Under the pieces are notes generated by a model. It was not told the DNA's origin, made no database searches, and saw only the letters and a list, made by a program, of their open reading frames with translations. From positions 62,001-126,000 of the forward strand of contig NZ_JAIUZP010000010.1 of assembly GCF_020171315.1 (NCBI RefSeq): 64,000 nucleotides of DNA. The letters are read 5' to 3'. The stretch is from Pseudooceanicola nanhaiensis. Its GTDB lineage: Bacteria > Pseudomonadota > Alphaproteobacteria > Rhodobacterales > Rhodobacteraceae. A program made the translations under genes and the position numbers. Numbering within the stretch: the first letter of the stretch is position 1; each line of letters opens with the position of its first letter. Below, piece after piece: positions 56,596 through 64,000 of this stretch.

Positions 56596-57357
56596 ATGCG
56601 TTCACTGCCCGCCCTTGCCCTCGCTGTTTCCGCGTCCCTGTCGTTGGCGGGGCCCTCTGTCGCGCAGTCGCGCGATCAACTCGTTCAGGCGTTCTCGGGC
56701 AACTGGTTCGTCTTCGATCCCAGCTTTGCCGCCGGGGGCAACTGCGGCCTGACACTGGGCGGCGCGGTGGTCTCGAACGACGGCCAGATGTCTGCCGCCA
56801 CGGAAAACTGCGCCGAGGCCATCGCCCGCACCAAGAGCTGGAGCATCGAGGGCGGTGTCCTGCGGCTCTTCGACGACGGCGGCAGCCAGTTGGCGGAACT
56901 CGGCGGCAACCAGCGCCGCGTGACCGGCCTGACCACGCCGGAGCAATCGGGCGTGATCATCGAACGGGCCTCGGGCGACGGCTTTGCGCAGGAGATCGCC
57001 CTCGCCGTGCAGGAACACCGCTGCTACTACTACGGCACCTCCGCCAACTGCGCCACGAAGGAAGACCTCGTCGCGCCGAGCTTCGCCGAGGAAGAGGGCG
57101 AGATGCTGGCCCAGATCGAGACGCTGGGCAATCTGGCGGTCCGGTCGCAGCCGCGCCGCGATGCCACGATGATCGGCACGGTTCCGGCCAATTCCTGCGT
57201 CCGGGTCAACCAATGCGTCACGGCGTCGGACGGGCTGTGGTGCCGTGCGGCCTTTGGCGAGCGGCAGGGCTGGCTGGCCAAGACCGCGCTGCGCAAGGAA
57301 ACTTGGCCGATCGTCACCTTCGCGAACGGCTGTTCCGACACGGCGGACAAGGGCTGA
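56596..57357 (+). CDS. Exported AprI/Inh inhibitor-like and SH3 protein
   Basis: A 253-residue secreted protein; the signal peptide ends SVAQ (about residue 24). Residues about 30-125 (FSGNWFVFDP ... NCGLTLGG ... CAEAIARTKSW) have the Trp/Cys layout of AprI/Inh metalloprotease-inhibitor domains. A bacterial SH3 domain (about 175-240, NLAVRSQPRRDATMIG and GWLAKTAL) follows. It ends the plus-strand curli block, 27 bp after csgH, so may protect fibres or subunits from proteases. That link is inferred. Confidence 0.65.
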   Translation: MRSLPALALAVSASLSLAGPSVAQSRDQLVQAFSGNWFVFDPSFAAGGNCGLTLGGAVVSNDGQMSAATENCAEAIARTKSWSIEGGVLRLFDDGGSQLAELGGNQRRVTGLTTPEQSGVIIERASGDGFAQEIALAVQEHRCYYYGTSANCATKEDLVAPSFAEEEGEMLAQIETLGNLAVRSQPRRDATMIGTVPANSCVRVNQCVTASDGLWCRAAFGERQGWLAKTALRKETWPIVTFANGCSDTADKG

Positions 57358-57414
57358 GGCAGGCGGGGGCTGAGGGGCCCAACTGCGCATCCCATCAGGG
57401 CTGAATGCGAAACG

Positions 57415-57436
57415 GGGCGCCACGGGCGCCCTTTTT
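57415..57436. terminator. Bidirectional terminator between convergent curli genes
   Basis: GGGCGCC (57415-57421) and GGCGCCC (57425-57431) with a 3-base loop are followed by TTTTT on the plus strand. It lies 57 bp after the AprI/SH3 stop and 35 bp beyond the minus-strand curlin stop. Confidence 0.75.
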
Positions 57437-57470
57437 CCGTCCCTCGCGCCGGTCCCGGACGGGTGCCGTG

Positions 57471-58874
57471 CTACTGCATGACCACCGCGACGTTGGCGCG
57501 GCCGGTCTGGGTGACCCCGGCGGCATTGCCATTGCCGAACTGCAGCAGAAGCGCCTCGTTCTCGGAGCCTATGACCTCCAGCGAGATCATGTTGTCGATC
57601 CCCTGCTGGAAGAAGGCCGAGAGGTTCGCATCCCCGAGGACCGTCACGTCCGCCGTATTGTCGAGGCCTATCTGGACATAGGTGCCGGGCGTGTAGCCCG
57701 CGCCCTGCGGCATCGAGAACCCGGTGGTCGTGTTGTTGCTGCTGCCGGTGATGTCGGCGGTGAACCGGTTGTCGCCCTGTTGGGTCAGATCCGCGAGGTT
57801 GTCGTCGCCCTCGACCCGGATCGAGGCATCGTTGTCGCCACCGGCGGAGAGGTCGAAGCCCTGGCGCATCACCACCTCGTTGCGGTGGCCATTGATCAGG
57901 ACATAGCCGTCGTTGGTGCCCATTTGGTCGATCAGCACCTGGTTGTCGTCGCTGATCCCCTCGAGGCTCAGCTCGGCCACGTTGGTGCCCAGCTGGCTGA
58001 GCCCGACCTCGTTGTTGTCACCCTCGATGGTGGCGAGGATGATGTCGTTTTCCGTGCCGTCCTGCTCGACCCCGATGGCGTTGCCGTCGCCGGTGAGCAC
58101 GATCGCCCCGGTGCGGTTGATCCGCCCGCGCTGCAACACGCCGAAGGCATTGGACGCGCCGTAGATCTGGAGGCTGACCTGATTGCCGTTGCTGCCTGTG
58201 TCCTCCGACCCGCGGCGCTGCACGATTTCCGAGGCAAGGGCCGCAGTGTAGCCGGCATAGCCGCTCAGGGCCGTGGTGCCGTTGTTCTCTCCGTCGATGA
58301 AGACGAAGACATCGTTCTCCTCACTACTCAGATCAGAGCCGCTGACCTGCCGCAGGAGGTCGATGCGGTTGCCGAAACCGGACATCGTGACCTCTGCGTT
58401 CTGGCCCGGCGTGCCCGCCTCTTTCACTTGTTCAACCTGCGACACGATGTTGCCGTCGCCATCCCGCTCGTCGATGGTCAGCCGGTTGCCCGCCCCGCTG
58501 GCCACGCCCAGAACCTGCTGCACGATCTCGCCGATCACGTTCTGATCTCCGGTCTGGCTCAACGTCGCGCTGTTGGCGTGGTCCGCGGTGCCGAAGAGGT
58601 TGTCCTGCACCAGTCCGGCCCCGCTGGCGGCGATGCTGTTGTCCTGCCCGGTCTGCTCGATCACCAGCTGGTTGAAATACCCGTCCTGATCCATCGGCAG
58701 GCCGACCGCGCCTGCGGTGTTGCGCTGACCGCTCTGGGTCACTTCCGCGGTGTTGTCGGCGCCGCTCTGTTCGGCCGAGGCGAAGTTTTCGAGGCTCTGC
58801 GCCTGCGCGGCGGTCCCGAGGGCGAGGGCAGCCAGAAGCGTCAGGGCACGGCCAGTGGCGTTGCGATGTCTCAT
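57471..58874 (-). CDS. Curlin-repeat protein, 467 residues
   Basis: An exported curlin-like protein; the signal peptide ends AQA (about residue 25). Nearly the whole mature chain is curlin-type strands (SGADNTAEVTQSG, NGNAAGVTQTGRAN) with regular Gln and Asn. It is three times the length of classical CsgA. GGAAGGAGGA lies 5-14 bp before the ATG, one of the strongest ribosome sites here, suggesting abundant product. It ends AVVMQ, like its neighbours' terminal Gln. Confidence 0.85.
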   Translation of the reverse strand: MRHRNATGRALTLLAALALGTAAQAQSLENFASAEQSGADNTAEVTQSGQRNTAGAVGLPMDQDGYFNQLVIEQTGQDNSIAASGAGLVQDNLFGTADHANSATLSQTGDQNVIGEIVQQVLGVASGAGNRLTIDERDGDGNIVSQVEQVKEAGTPGQNAEVTMSGFGNRIDLLRQVSGSDLSSEENDVFVFIDGENNGTTALSGYAGYTAALASEIVQRRGSEDTGSNGNQVSLQIYGASNAFGVLQRGRINRTGAIVLTGDGNAIGVEQDGTENDIILATIEGDNNEVGLSQLGTNVAELSLEGISDDNQVLIDQMGTNDGYVLINGHRNEVVMRQGFDLSAGGDNDASIRVEGDDNLADLTQQGDNRFTADITGSSNNTTTGFSMPQGAGYTPGTYVQIGLDNTADVTVLGDANLSAFFQQGIDNMISLEVIGSENEALLLQFGNGNAAGVTQTGRANVAVVMQ

Positions 58875-58907
58875 GTGTCCTCCTTCCGCGCCGGGGGGCG
58901 GCCCTGC

Positions 58908-60107
58908 CTATTGCAGGATCGTCGCCGTGTTGTTGGTGCCGATCTGGGCGAAGACGGCGTTGTTGCCATTCCCCAGCTGGGTGACCGTGGCGCTGTTGCC
59001 GCTGCCGGTCTGGACGCCGTCGACGGTGTTCTGATCGCCGGTGATCGTGACGAGCCCGGTGTTCGACGCGCCGGTCTGCATCAGCGTCGCGGCATTGAAT
59101 GCCCCCATGACCGAGGCGGTGATCATGTTGTCCGTGCCGGCCTGTCCGAAGAGGATGCTGTTGGCATCGCTGGCCGGGCCGATGTCCAGTGCGATCCCGT
59201 TCGAGATGCCGCTCTGCTGGGTGCCGACCTCGTTGCCATCGCCGAAGATCGTGACAGCCAGCTGGTTGCCGAGGCCGCTCTGCGTGGCGCCAAAGGCGTT
59301 GTCCGATCCGGTCAGGAGGATCGGGCTCAACACCGTGCCCATGCTATTGCCGAGGCCGTTCTGGCGGGTGCCGGTCGCGTTGCGGTCGCCGGTGATCGAC
59401 AGCAGGAGCGAATTACCCGCGCCCCCGCTGGCGTTGGCCCCTTGGGCATAGACGCCGCCCGTGGCGCCGACGACATCGGCCACGCCAGTGAGCGGGGAGG
59501 TGCCGTTGTCATCGCCCAACTGCACGATCTCGATTCGGTTGGCGGCAGAGCCCGCGCCGTCGGAGATCTGCGCCACAAGGGCGATGGCGTTGTTGGCGCC
59601 CTGCTGAAGGATGCTGGCCGCGTTGCCCTGAGCCCCGCCGCGCTGCTGAACGATGCGGGCGATGCTGTTGCCATCGGTGCCGCCCTGACCTGCGATGCCC
59701 TGTTCGATGAGCAGCTGGTTTCCGGCCGCGCCGGGGGCGGCGGTGCTGGCCTGCCGCAGGGCGCCGATGGTGTTGCCGCTGCTGTGCTGGAGCAGCCGCG
59801 CGGTGTTCGATGTGCTGGCCTCTTCCGCGCTCTGGATCAGGCCGGTGAGCGCGGCGCCGACACTGTTGTCGTCGCCGGACTGAATGAGGGTGAGCTGGTT
59901 CGACGGGCCGAGCTGGCGCAGGGCCATGGATGCCGTTCCTGCCACGTTGTCCGATCCGGCGGACTGATCGACGAGGGCCATGTTGCCGGTCCCGGAGACA
60001 AGCGCCGACCCCTGGTCGAGGAAGGCCGCGTTGTTGTCCGCCCAAGCTGCCGCAGGCAGAAGCGCGATCCCGGTCAGGACGGTCAGGAGACTAAGGGGAA
60101 GCCGCAT
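58908..60107 (-). CDS. Curlin-repeat protein, about 400 residues
   Basis: An exported curlin-like protein; the signal ends AWA and the mature chain begins DNN, as in the 993-residue protein upstream. Curlin strands such as GSGNSATVTQLG and IGTNNTATILQ cover the mature chain, ending exactly at the repeat's Gln. The start is ATG 60107 (399 residues); a GTG three codons earlier is possible. The 467-residue gene starts 33 bp further on, so the two are likely cotranscribed. Confidence 0.85.
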   Translation of the reverse strand: MRLPLSLLTVLTGIALLPAAAWADNNAAFLDQGSALVSGTGNMALVDQSAGSDNVAGTASMALRQLGPSNQLTLIQSGDDNSVGAALTGLIQSAEEASTSNTARLLQHSSGNTIGALRQASTAAPGAAGNQLLIEQGIAGQGGTDGNSIARIVQQRGGAQGNAASILQQGANNAIALVAQISDGAGSAANRIEIVQLGDDNGTSPLTGVADVVGATGGVYAQGANASGGAGNSLLLSITGDRNATGTRQNGLGNSMGTVLSPILLTGSDNAFGATQSGLGNQLAVTIFGDGNEVGTQQSGISNGIALDIGPASDANSILFGQAGTDNMITASVMGAFNAATLMQTGASNTGLVTITGDQNTVDGVQTGSGNSATVTQLGNGNNAVFAQIGTNNTATILQ

Positions 60108-60152
60108 CAAAATCACTATCTGTCGCTAAATCGGAAAGGGCCCCGAGGGGCA

Positions 60153-60215
60153 CTGCCCGGCATTGAAATGCTGCCGGGCAGCGGATCGCCCCGGCGCAAC
60201 TTTGCGCGCCGGGGC
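60153..60215 (-). terminator. Two tandem hairpins between curlin genes
   Basis: Ten-base arms at 60153-60162/60172-60181 and at 60188-60197/60206-60215 form two stem-loops just after the 993-residue gene. Neither has a T-tract on the minus strand, so partial termination or RNA stabilisation is plausible. Confidence 0.5.
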
Positions 60216-60231
60216 TTCTTGTCTTCAGGCG

Positions 60232-63213
60232 TTACTGCAGGATGCCTGCGTTGTTGCCGCTGCCGACCTGCGAGAAGGAGGCGGTGTTGTAGCTGCCGAC
60301 CTGAGTGACGACGGCCTGGTTGCCATCCCCGGTGATCGTGCCCGTGATCCCGTTCGAATTGCCGTCCTGCAGCGTGGCGAAGCTGTTCAGGTCGCCCATG
60401 ACCGTCAGGCTCAGCCCGTTGTTGAAGCCGACCTGCACGAGGGCGCCCTTGTCGAGGCCACCGGTGTTGGCGGCGAGGGCAGTGCCCGAGAAGGCCGGGG
60501 AGGAGGCGGGCAGGAGGAGGCCAGCGAGGCCGCCCGGATTGGTGTAGTTGTTCTGATCGCCGGTCACCGAGACGGTCAGCGTGTTCGAATCGCCGGTCTG
60601 GGTGGCTGCGAGCACGTTGTAATCGCCCTCCTGGACCGTGGTCAGCGCGTTGCCGTTGCCTGCGACGGTGCCTGTTGCGACGTTGAACCGCCCGTCCTGG
60701 CTCATGTCCGAGTCATTGACGGAGCCGGTAACCGTCAGCAGCATGTTGTTGCGCGAACCGGACTGGGTCAGGGCCGAGGTGTTTGCGGTGCCGAAGATAT
60801 CCGCCAGAGCGACGTTGCGCTCGCCGTCCTGATCGAGGTCGCTGATATTGCTGTTGCCGTCGATCAGCAGCGTGCCCTCGTTCTGCGTGCCCACCTGGTC
60901 CAGGATCGAGGTGTTGCCGTTGCCGGCCACATCGGTGAGCGCGTAGTTGCGCGAGCCCGACTGGGTCGTGGTGGACAGGTTGCCCGAACCGTTGACCGTC
61001 ACGAAGCCGTCGTTGCGGTTGCCGGTCTGGCTCACGCTCGAGGTGTTGCCGTTGCCCGCGATCAGGGCTTCGGCCTCGTTCAGCGATCCGTCCTGGGTGA
61101 TGTCGGTGGTGTTGCCGTGGCCATCGACATCCGCCAGAGCCTCGTTGAGGCCCGAAAGCAGGTCACCGGTCTGGTCGATCGTGGTCAGGTTGCCGTTGCC
61201 GTCGACCAGCGCTTCGGCGCTGTTGAACAGAGCGGACTGGGTGATCAGCGTCGTGTTGGCGTCGCCGGTGATCTCGGCGTCCGCATCGTTGCCGCCGCCG
61301 GTCTGGCCGACGTTGGTGAAGTTGCTGGAGCCGACCACGTAGGCCTTGGCGTCATGGCCCACGCCATCCTGCGTGACGATCGAGGTGTTCGCATCGCCCT
61401 CAACGTCGACCAGCGCGGTGCTGCCGCCGAGGAGCGGCAGGCCACCCAACTGGGAGATCGTAGTGCCGTTGCTGTTGCCGTCGATCAGGGCGTCTGCCTC
61501 GTGGCCGATGCCGGTCTGGGTCACGGTCGTGCCGTTGCCATCGCCATCCACGTCCACGAAGCCGTCGTTCGAGACGCCGGTCTGCGTGACGAAGGACCCG
61601 TTGGACGCGCCCAGAACGTCAATCATGGCGATGTTGTCGTCGCCGGTCTGGTTCGCGACGGAGGTGTTGTAGTTGCCACCCACGACCACGAAGCCGTCGT
61701 TTTCGTCGCCGGTCTGGGTCACGGTGGAGCCGTTGGCGTCGCCACTGACGGTGATCTCGCCTTCGTTCAGATCACCGGACTGTGTCATGGTGGAGCCGTT
61801 GAAGTTGCCGGTGACGGCGATGGCGCCATCGTTGGAATCCCCGGTCTGCGTCAGGAACGAGCCGTTGGAGTTGCCCTCCACACCGATCGCGCCGACGTTG
61901 TCGAAGCCGGTCTGCGTCGCGGTCGAGGTGTTGTAGTCGCCGACGACGTCGATGCTGGCGGTGTTGAAATCATCGGTCTGGGTGATGGACGAGCCGTTGG
62001 CGTCGCCGTCGACGTCGATGGTGGCGATGTTGTCGTCACCCGATTGCGTGGTGGTGCCGCTGTTGTTGTCGCCGACCAGAAGGATGTCGGCCGTGTTGTC
62101 GTCACCATTCACATTGACCGACGCGTAGTTCGAGACGCCTTGCTGGTCGATGTCGCTGTCGTTGGTGTCGCCGGTCACGGTGACGTAGCCCACGTTGGCG
62201 TCGCCGGTCTGCAGGGTCAGCGTCAGGTTGTCGTTGCCGCTGATGCTGGTGCTGGCGAAGTTGGTGTCGCCGGTCTGATTGAAACCGGTGATGTTGCGGT
62301 CGCCGGTGACGGGGCTCAGGGCCACGACGTTGTCATCACCGATCTGGCCGACGCCAACCTGGCTCTGATCGCCGGAGACGACGATGCCGGTGGCGAAGTT
62401 CGAGTTACCGGTTTGGGTGACGCCATATTGCGCGCGGTAGCCGCTCAGCGACAATTCGGTCTGGTTCCCGTTCCCGGTCTGCAGGATACGGCGCGCCGTT
62501 GCGCCCGAGGCGGCCGCGTCGGGCTCGAAGTTCGGCACACCCACGCCAACGCCCGACATCGAGATCGTCGCGCTGTTGTCGTTGCCGCTCTGACGCAGCA
62601 GTTGCAGCCGGTGCTGATAGCCGTCTTGCGTCACGACCGCGGTGTTGTCGCCGCCATCCTGGATGACACCGTTCAGGGTGCCGGTCCCCATGGCAACTTG
62701 GTTGTTGTTATAGGAGGCGGTGCCGGTGGCCGTGTTCGTTTGGGTCACCGTGGCCTCGTTGCCGCCCGAACCGGTCTGGCGGACATTCGCGATGTTCGCG
62801 TTCTCTCCGGTGGTCTGGGTGACGGTCGCGATATTGTCGTCGCCGCTTTGGGTCAGCACGTTGATGCTGTTCCCCGGGTCCGTGCCGGTGGCGGTGGTGC
62901 GGGTCTGCGAGACGATGGCTTCATTGTCGTCACCGGTCTGGGAGACTTCTGCCGCCGCCATGTTGCTGCCGGCGCTGTTGTAGCCACCTACCTGGGTGAT
63001 GGAGAGTTCGTTGTCGTTGCCGGTCTGGGTCACGCCCCCGACAAGTGCCCCGTCCACGCCGGCGTCGGAGTCGTTGGCCAGCGATTGGTCGATCAGTGCC
63101 GCGTTGCCCGTGCCGTCCTGCGTCAGCAGCGCGTCGTTGTTGTCGGCCATGGCGGCCGCGCCGGTCAGGACGAGCGCGCTGCTCGAGGCCATCAGAATGC
63201 TCTTGATCTTCAT
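60232..63213 (-). CDS. Giant curlin-repeat protein, 993 residues
   Basis: An exported protein with a signal ending AMA (residue 23). The mature chain is about 40 curlin-like units of 22 residues, each with two half-strands: a TQTGDxNxG half and a VxGNxNGS half. The regular core spans about 61050-62250. N-terminal units are less regular and C-terminal units return to classical SQVGSGNNAGILQ. This is far longer than CsgA (five repeats). It should form a very long beta-solenoid or amyloid segment exported through CsgG. Few Cys or aromatic residues are present. Confidence 0.88.
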   Translation of the reverse strand: MKIKSILMASSSALVLTGAAAMADNNDALLTQDGTGNAALIDQSLANDSDAGVDGALVGGVTQTGNDNELSITQVGGYNSAGSNMAAAEVSQTGDDNEAIVSQTRTTATGTDPGNSINVLTQSGDDNIATVTQTTGENANIANVRQTGSGGNEATVTQTNTATGTASYNNNQVAMGTGTLNGVIQDGGDNTAVVTQDGYQHRLQLLRQSGNDNSATISMSGVGVGVPNFEPDAAASGATARRILQTGNGNQTELSLSGYRAQYGVTQTGNSNFATGIVVSGDQSQVGVGQIGDDNVVALSPVTGDRNITGFNQTGDTNFASTSISGNDNLTLTLQTGDANVGYVTVTGDTNDSDIDQQGVSNYASVNVNGDDNTADILLVGDNNSGTTTQSGDDNIATIDVDGDANGSSITQTDDFNTASIDVVGDYNTSTATQTGFDNVGAIGVEGNSNGSFLTQTGDSNDGAIAVTGNFNGSTMTQSGDLNEGEITVSGDANGSTVTQTGDENDGFVVVGGNYNTSVANQTGDDNIAMIDVLGASNGSFVTQTGVSNDGFVDVDGDGNGTTVTQTGIGHEADALIDGNSNGTTISQLGGLPLLGGSTALVDVEGDANTSIVTQDGVGHDAKAYVVGSSNFTNVGQTGGGNDADAEITGDANTTLITQSALFNSAEALVDGNGNLTTIDQTGDLLSGLNEALADVDGHGNTTDITQDGSLNEAEALIAGNGNTSSVSQTGNRNDGFVTVNGSGNLSTTTQSGSRNYALTDVAGNGNTSILDQVGTQNEGTLLIDGNSNISDLDQDGERNVALADIFGTANTSALTQSGSRNNMLLTVTGSVNDSDMSQDGRFNVATGTVAGNGNALTTVQEGDYNVLAATQTGDSNTLTVSVTGDQNNYTNPGGLAGLLLPASSPAFSGTALAANTGGLDKGALVQVGFNNGLSLTVMGDLNSFATLQDGNSNGITGTITGDGNQAVVTQVGSYNTASFSQVGSGNNAGILQ

Positions 63214-63246
63214 TGGTATTTTCCCAAATTTTTGTGGAAACAGAGG

Positions 63247-63270
63247 CCCGGGTCAGCAATCAGACCCGGG
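63247..63270 (-). terminator. Stem-loop between curlin genes
   Basis: CCCGGGTC (63247-63254) and GACCCGGG (63263-63270) with an 8-base loop lie 15 bp beyond the stop of the rightmost curlin gene. On the minus strand a T-rich stretch (CCTCTGTTT) follows. It may attenuate expression into the giant gene. Confidence 0.55.
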
Positions 63271-63284
63271 ACAAGACTGGAAAC

Positions 63285-64000
63285 TTACTGGACGATGCCG
63301 GCGTTATTGCCGGTGCCGATCTGGCTGTAGGTGGTGCTGTTGCCATTGCCGAGTTGCAGCACGGCGACCTGGTTGTTGACGCCGTTCTGGCTGCCGGTGA
63401 TGCTGTTGTCAGAACCTTCCTGAAGCGTGCCGAAGGTATTGCCGCTGCCGATCTGGATCAGCTCGGCCACGTTCAGAACGCCAAACTGCCGGACCACGCC
63501 GCGCTCCCAGTTGGCGCTGAAGCTGGCTGCCACAAGGGCCTGTCCGGTCAGCGGATCGCCGTAAACCAGCCCGTCGCCGTTGTTGTTGCCGTCGATGCTG
63601 ACACTCGCATCGTTCGAAACGCCGTTCTGGTCGATCAGGAAGCTGTTGCCGGTGCTGTTGCCGCCGACGATTTCCACCTCGGCATAGTTGTCGTAGGACA
63701 GCTGGATGATGCCGACGGTATTGTCGTTGCCCTGGATCGCCGAGAGCTGGACCTCGTTTTCGTCGCCGTTCTGGTAGATGCCGACATTGGCGCGCTTGCT
63801 GTCGAGGTTGACGGCATTGACGGTGTTGTAATTGCCGAACTGCGAAATGCCGAACTGGTTCTCATCGGGCACCGGGATCGACGGGCGGCCATTGATGGTG
63901 AGCTCCATCTGGTTGCCGATGCCTTCCTGCACCAGGGTGGAACTGACTGCCCCGGTCACGGCGGCAAAGCCTGCCAGCGAACCGAGGCCGTTCTCGCTGC
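63285..64000 (-). CDS. Curlin-repeat protein, partial at window edge
   Basis: The C-terminal 238 residues of a fourth minus-strand curlin gene; the frame stays open to the right edge, so the 5' end is missing. Strands such as FGNYNTVNAVN, DENEVQLSAIQGNDN and IGSGNTFGTLQEG show the curlin pattern, and it ends GTGNNAGIVQ, nearly the same as the giant protein's terminus. A GTG at 63959 is a possible internal start but would remove any signal peptide. Confidence 0.8.
   Translation of the reverse strand, partial: SENGLGSLAGFAAVTGAVSSTLVQEGIGNQMELTINGRPSIPVPDENQFGISQFGNYNTVNAVNLDSKRANVGIYQNGDENEVQLSAIQGNDNTVGIIQLSYDNYAEVEIVGGNSTGNSFLIDQNGVSNDASVSIDGNNNGDGLVYGDPLTGQALVAASFSANWERGVVRQFGVLNVAELIQIGSGNTFGTLQEGSDNSITGSQNGVNNQVAVLQLGNGNSTTYSQIGTGNNAGIVQ

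Noticed and set aside
57405-60308. A 967-codon plus-strand frame opposite the 467- and 400-residue curlin genes
   Set aside because: Same reason: it is antisense to two genes with signal peptides and clear curlin repeats.
61050-62250. Regular 66-bp periodicity suggestive of a CRISPR array
   Set aside because: The repeat is degenerate, continuous and in frame with a 22-residue protein repeat. No identical repeats with unique spacers exist and no cas genes are present.
60163-63330. A 1055-codon plus-strand frame opposite the giant curlin gene
   Set aside because: The repeat-encoded minus-strand gene leaves the complementary frame free of stops. The plus product is Val/Ala/Gly/Arg-rich with no signal peptide or known domain, while the minus product has signal peptide and curlin motifs.
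57471-64000. Fap-type (FapC) functional amyloid
   Set aside because: The G-x-x-N-x-A-x-x-x-Q repeats and the adjacent csgF, csgG and csgH fit the curli system. No FapB/D/F-like genes were seen.

Overview
The window is GC-rich DNA from an alphaproteobacterium, most likely a Rhodobacterales member (Rhodobacteraceae/Paracoccaceae type). Pointers are the fdsGBA-fdhD-fdsD NAD formate dehydrogenase operon, a SAM-II riboswitch before metZ, hmuSTUV heme uptake, a curli locus with the alphaproteobacterial csgH, and dispersed palindromic intergenic repeats. Most of the window reads as an ordinary chromosome. I found no rRNA, tRNA, CRISPR array, insertion sequence or phage gene.

Layout. 0.2-2.5 kb: two tandem hotdog thioesterases and a MATE exporter. 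2.8-9.9 kb: LysR regulator and the formate dehydrogenase operon. 10.1-13.1 kb: voltage-gated Na+ channel, LuxR-type regulator and a small exported IalB-like protein. 13.1-21.5 kb: iron/heme block with hmuS-T-U-V (minus), a divergent TonB-dependent receptor (plus), and a convergent pair encoding a Slam-type outer-membrane protein and a surface-lipoprotein candidate. 21.7-24.7 kb: PDZ/membrane histidine kinase and its response regulator. 24.8-31.3 kb: rpiA, gor, hflK, hflC, a DUF2065 protein and a DegP protease. 31.4-42.5 kb: housekeeping and small genes (lipoprotein, ferredoxin, FG-GAP protein, purD, xseA, AlkB-like hydroxylase, ftsY, DMT transporter, septation protein A). 42.7-47.9 kb: a second two-component pair, a SulP transporter and a tandem universal stress protein. 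48.1-53.0 kb: GST, SAM-II riboswitch with metZ, a class III aminotransferase and folE2. 53.2 kb to the end: curli (functional amyloid) locus.

The curli locus is the most distinctive part. csgF and csgG encode the secretion pore. Two small curlin-repeat genes, csgH and an AprI/Inh-SH3 protein follow on the plus strand. On the minus strand lie curlin-repeat genes of 467, about 400 and 993 residues, plus a fourth that runs off the right edge. The 993-residue protein is almost entirely about 22-residue curlin-like repeats, far more than the five of classical CsgA. CsgE and CsgD are not visible.

Non-coding highlights are a SAM-II aptamer followed by what look like mutually exclusive antiterminator and terminator hairpins; a family of paired perfect palindromes, mostly centred on TTCGAA, at operon 3' ends (about 29.53, 40.82, 48.00 and 48.11 kb); a second interspersed repeat (about 5.84 and 35.73 kb); and inverted repeats between the LysR gene and fdsG. 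All functions are read from sequence by eye; no database search was run.
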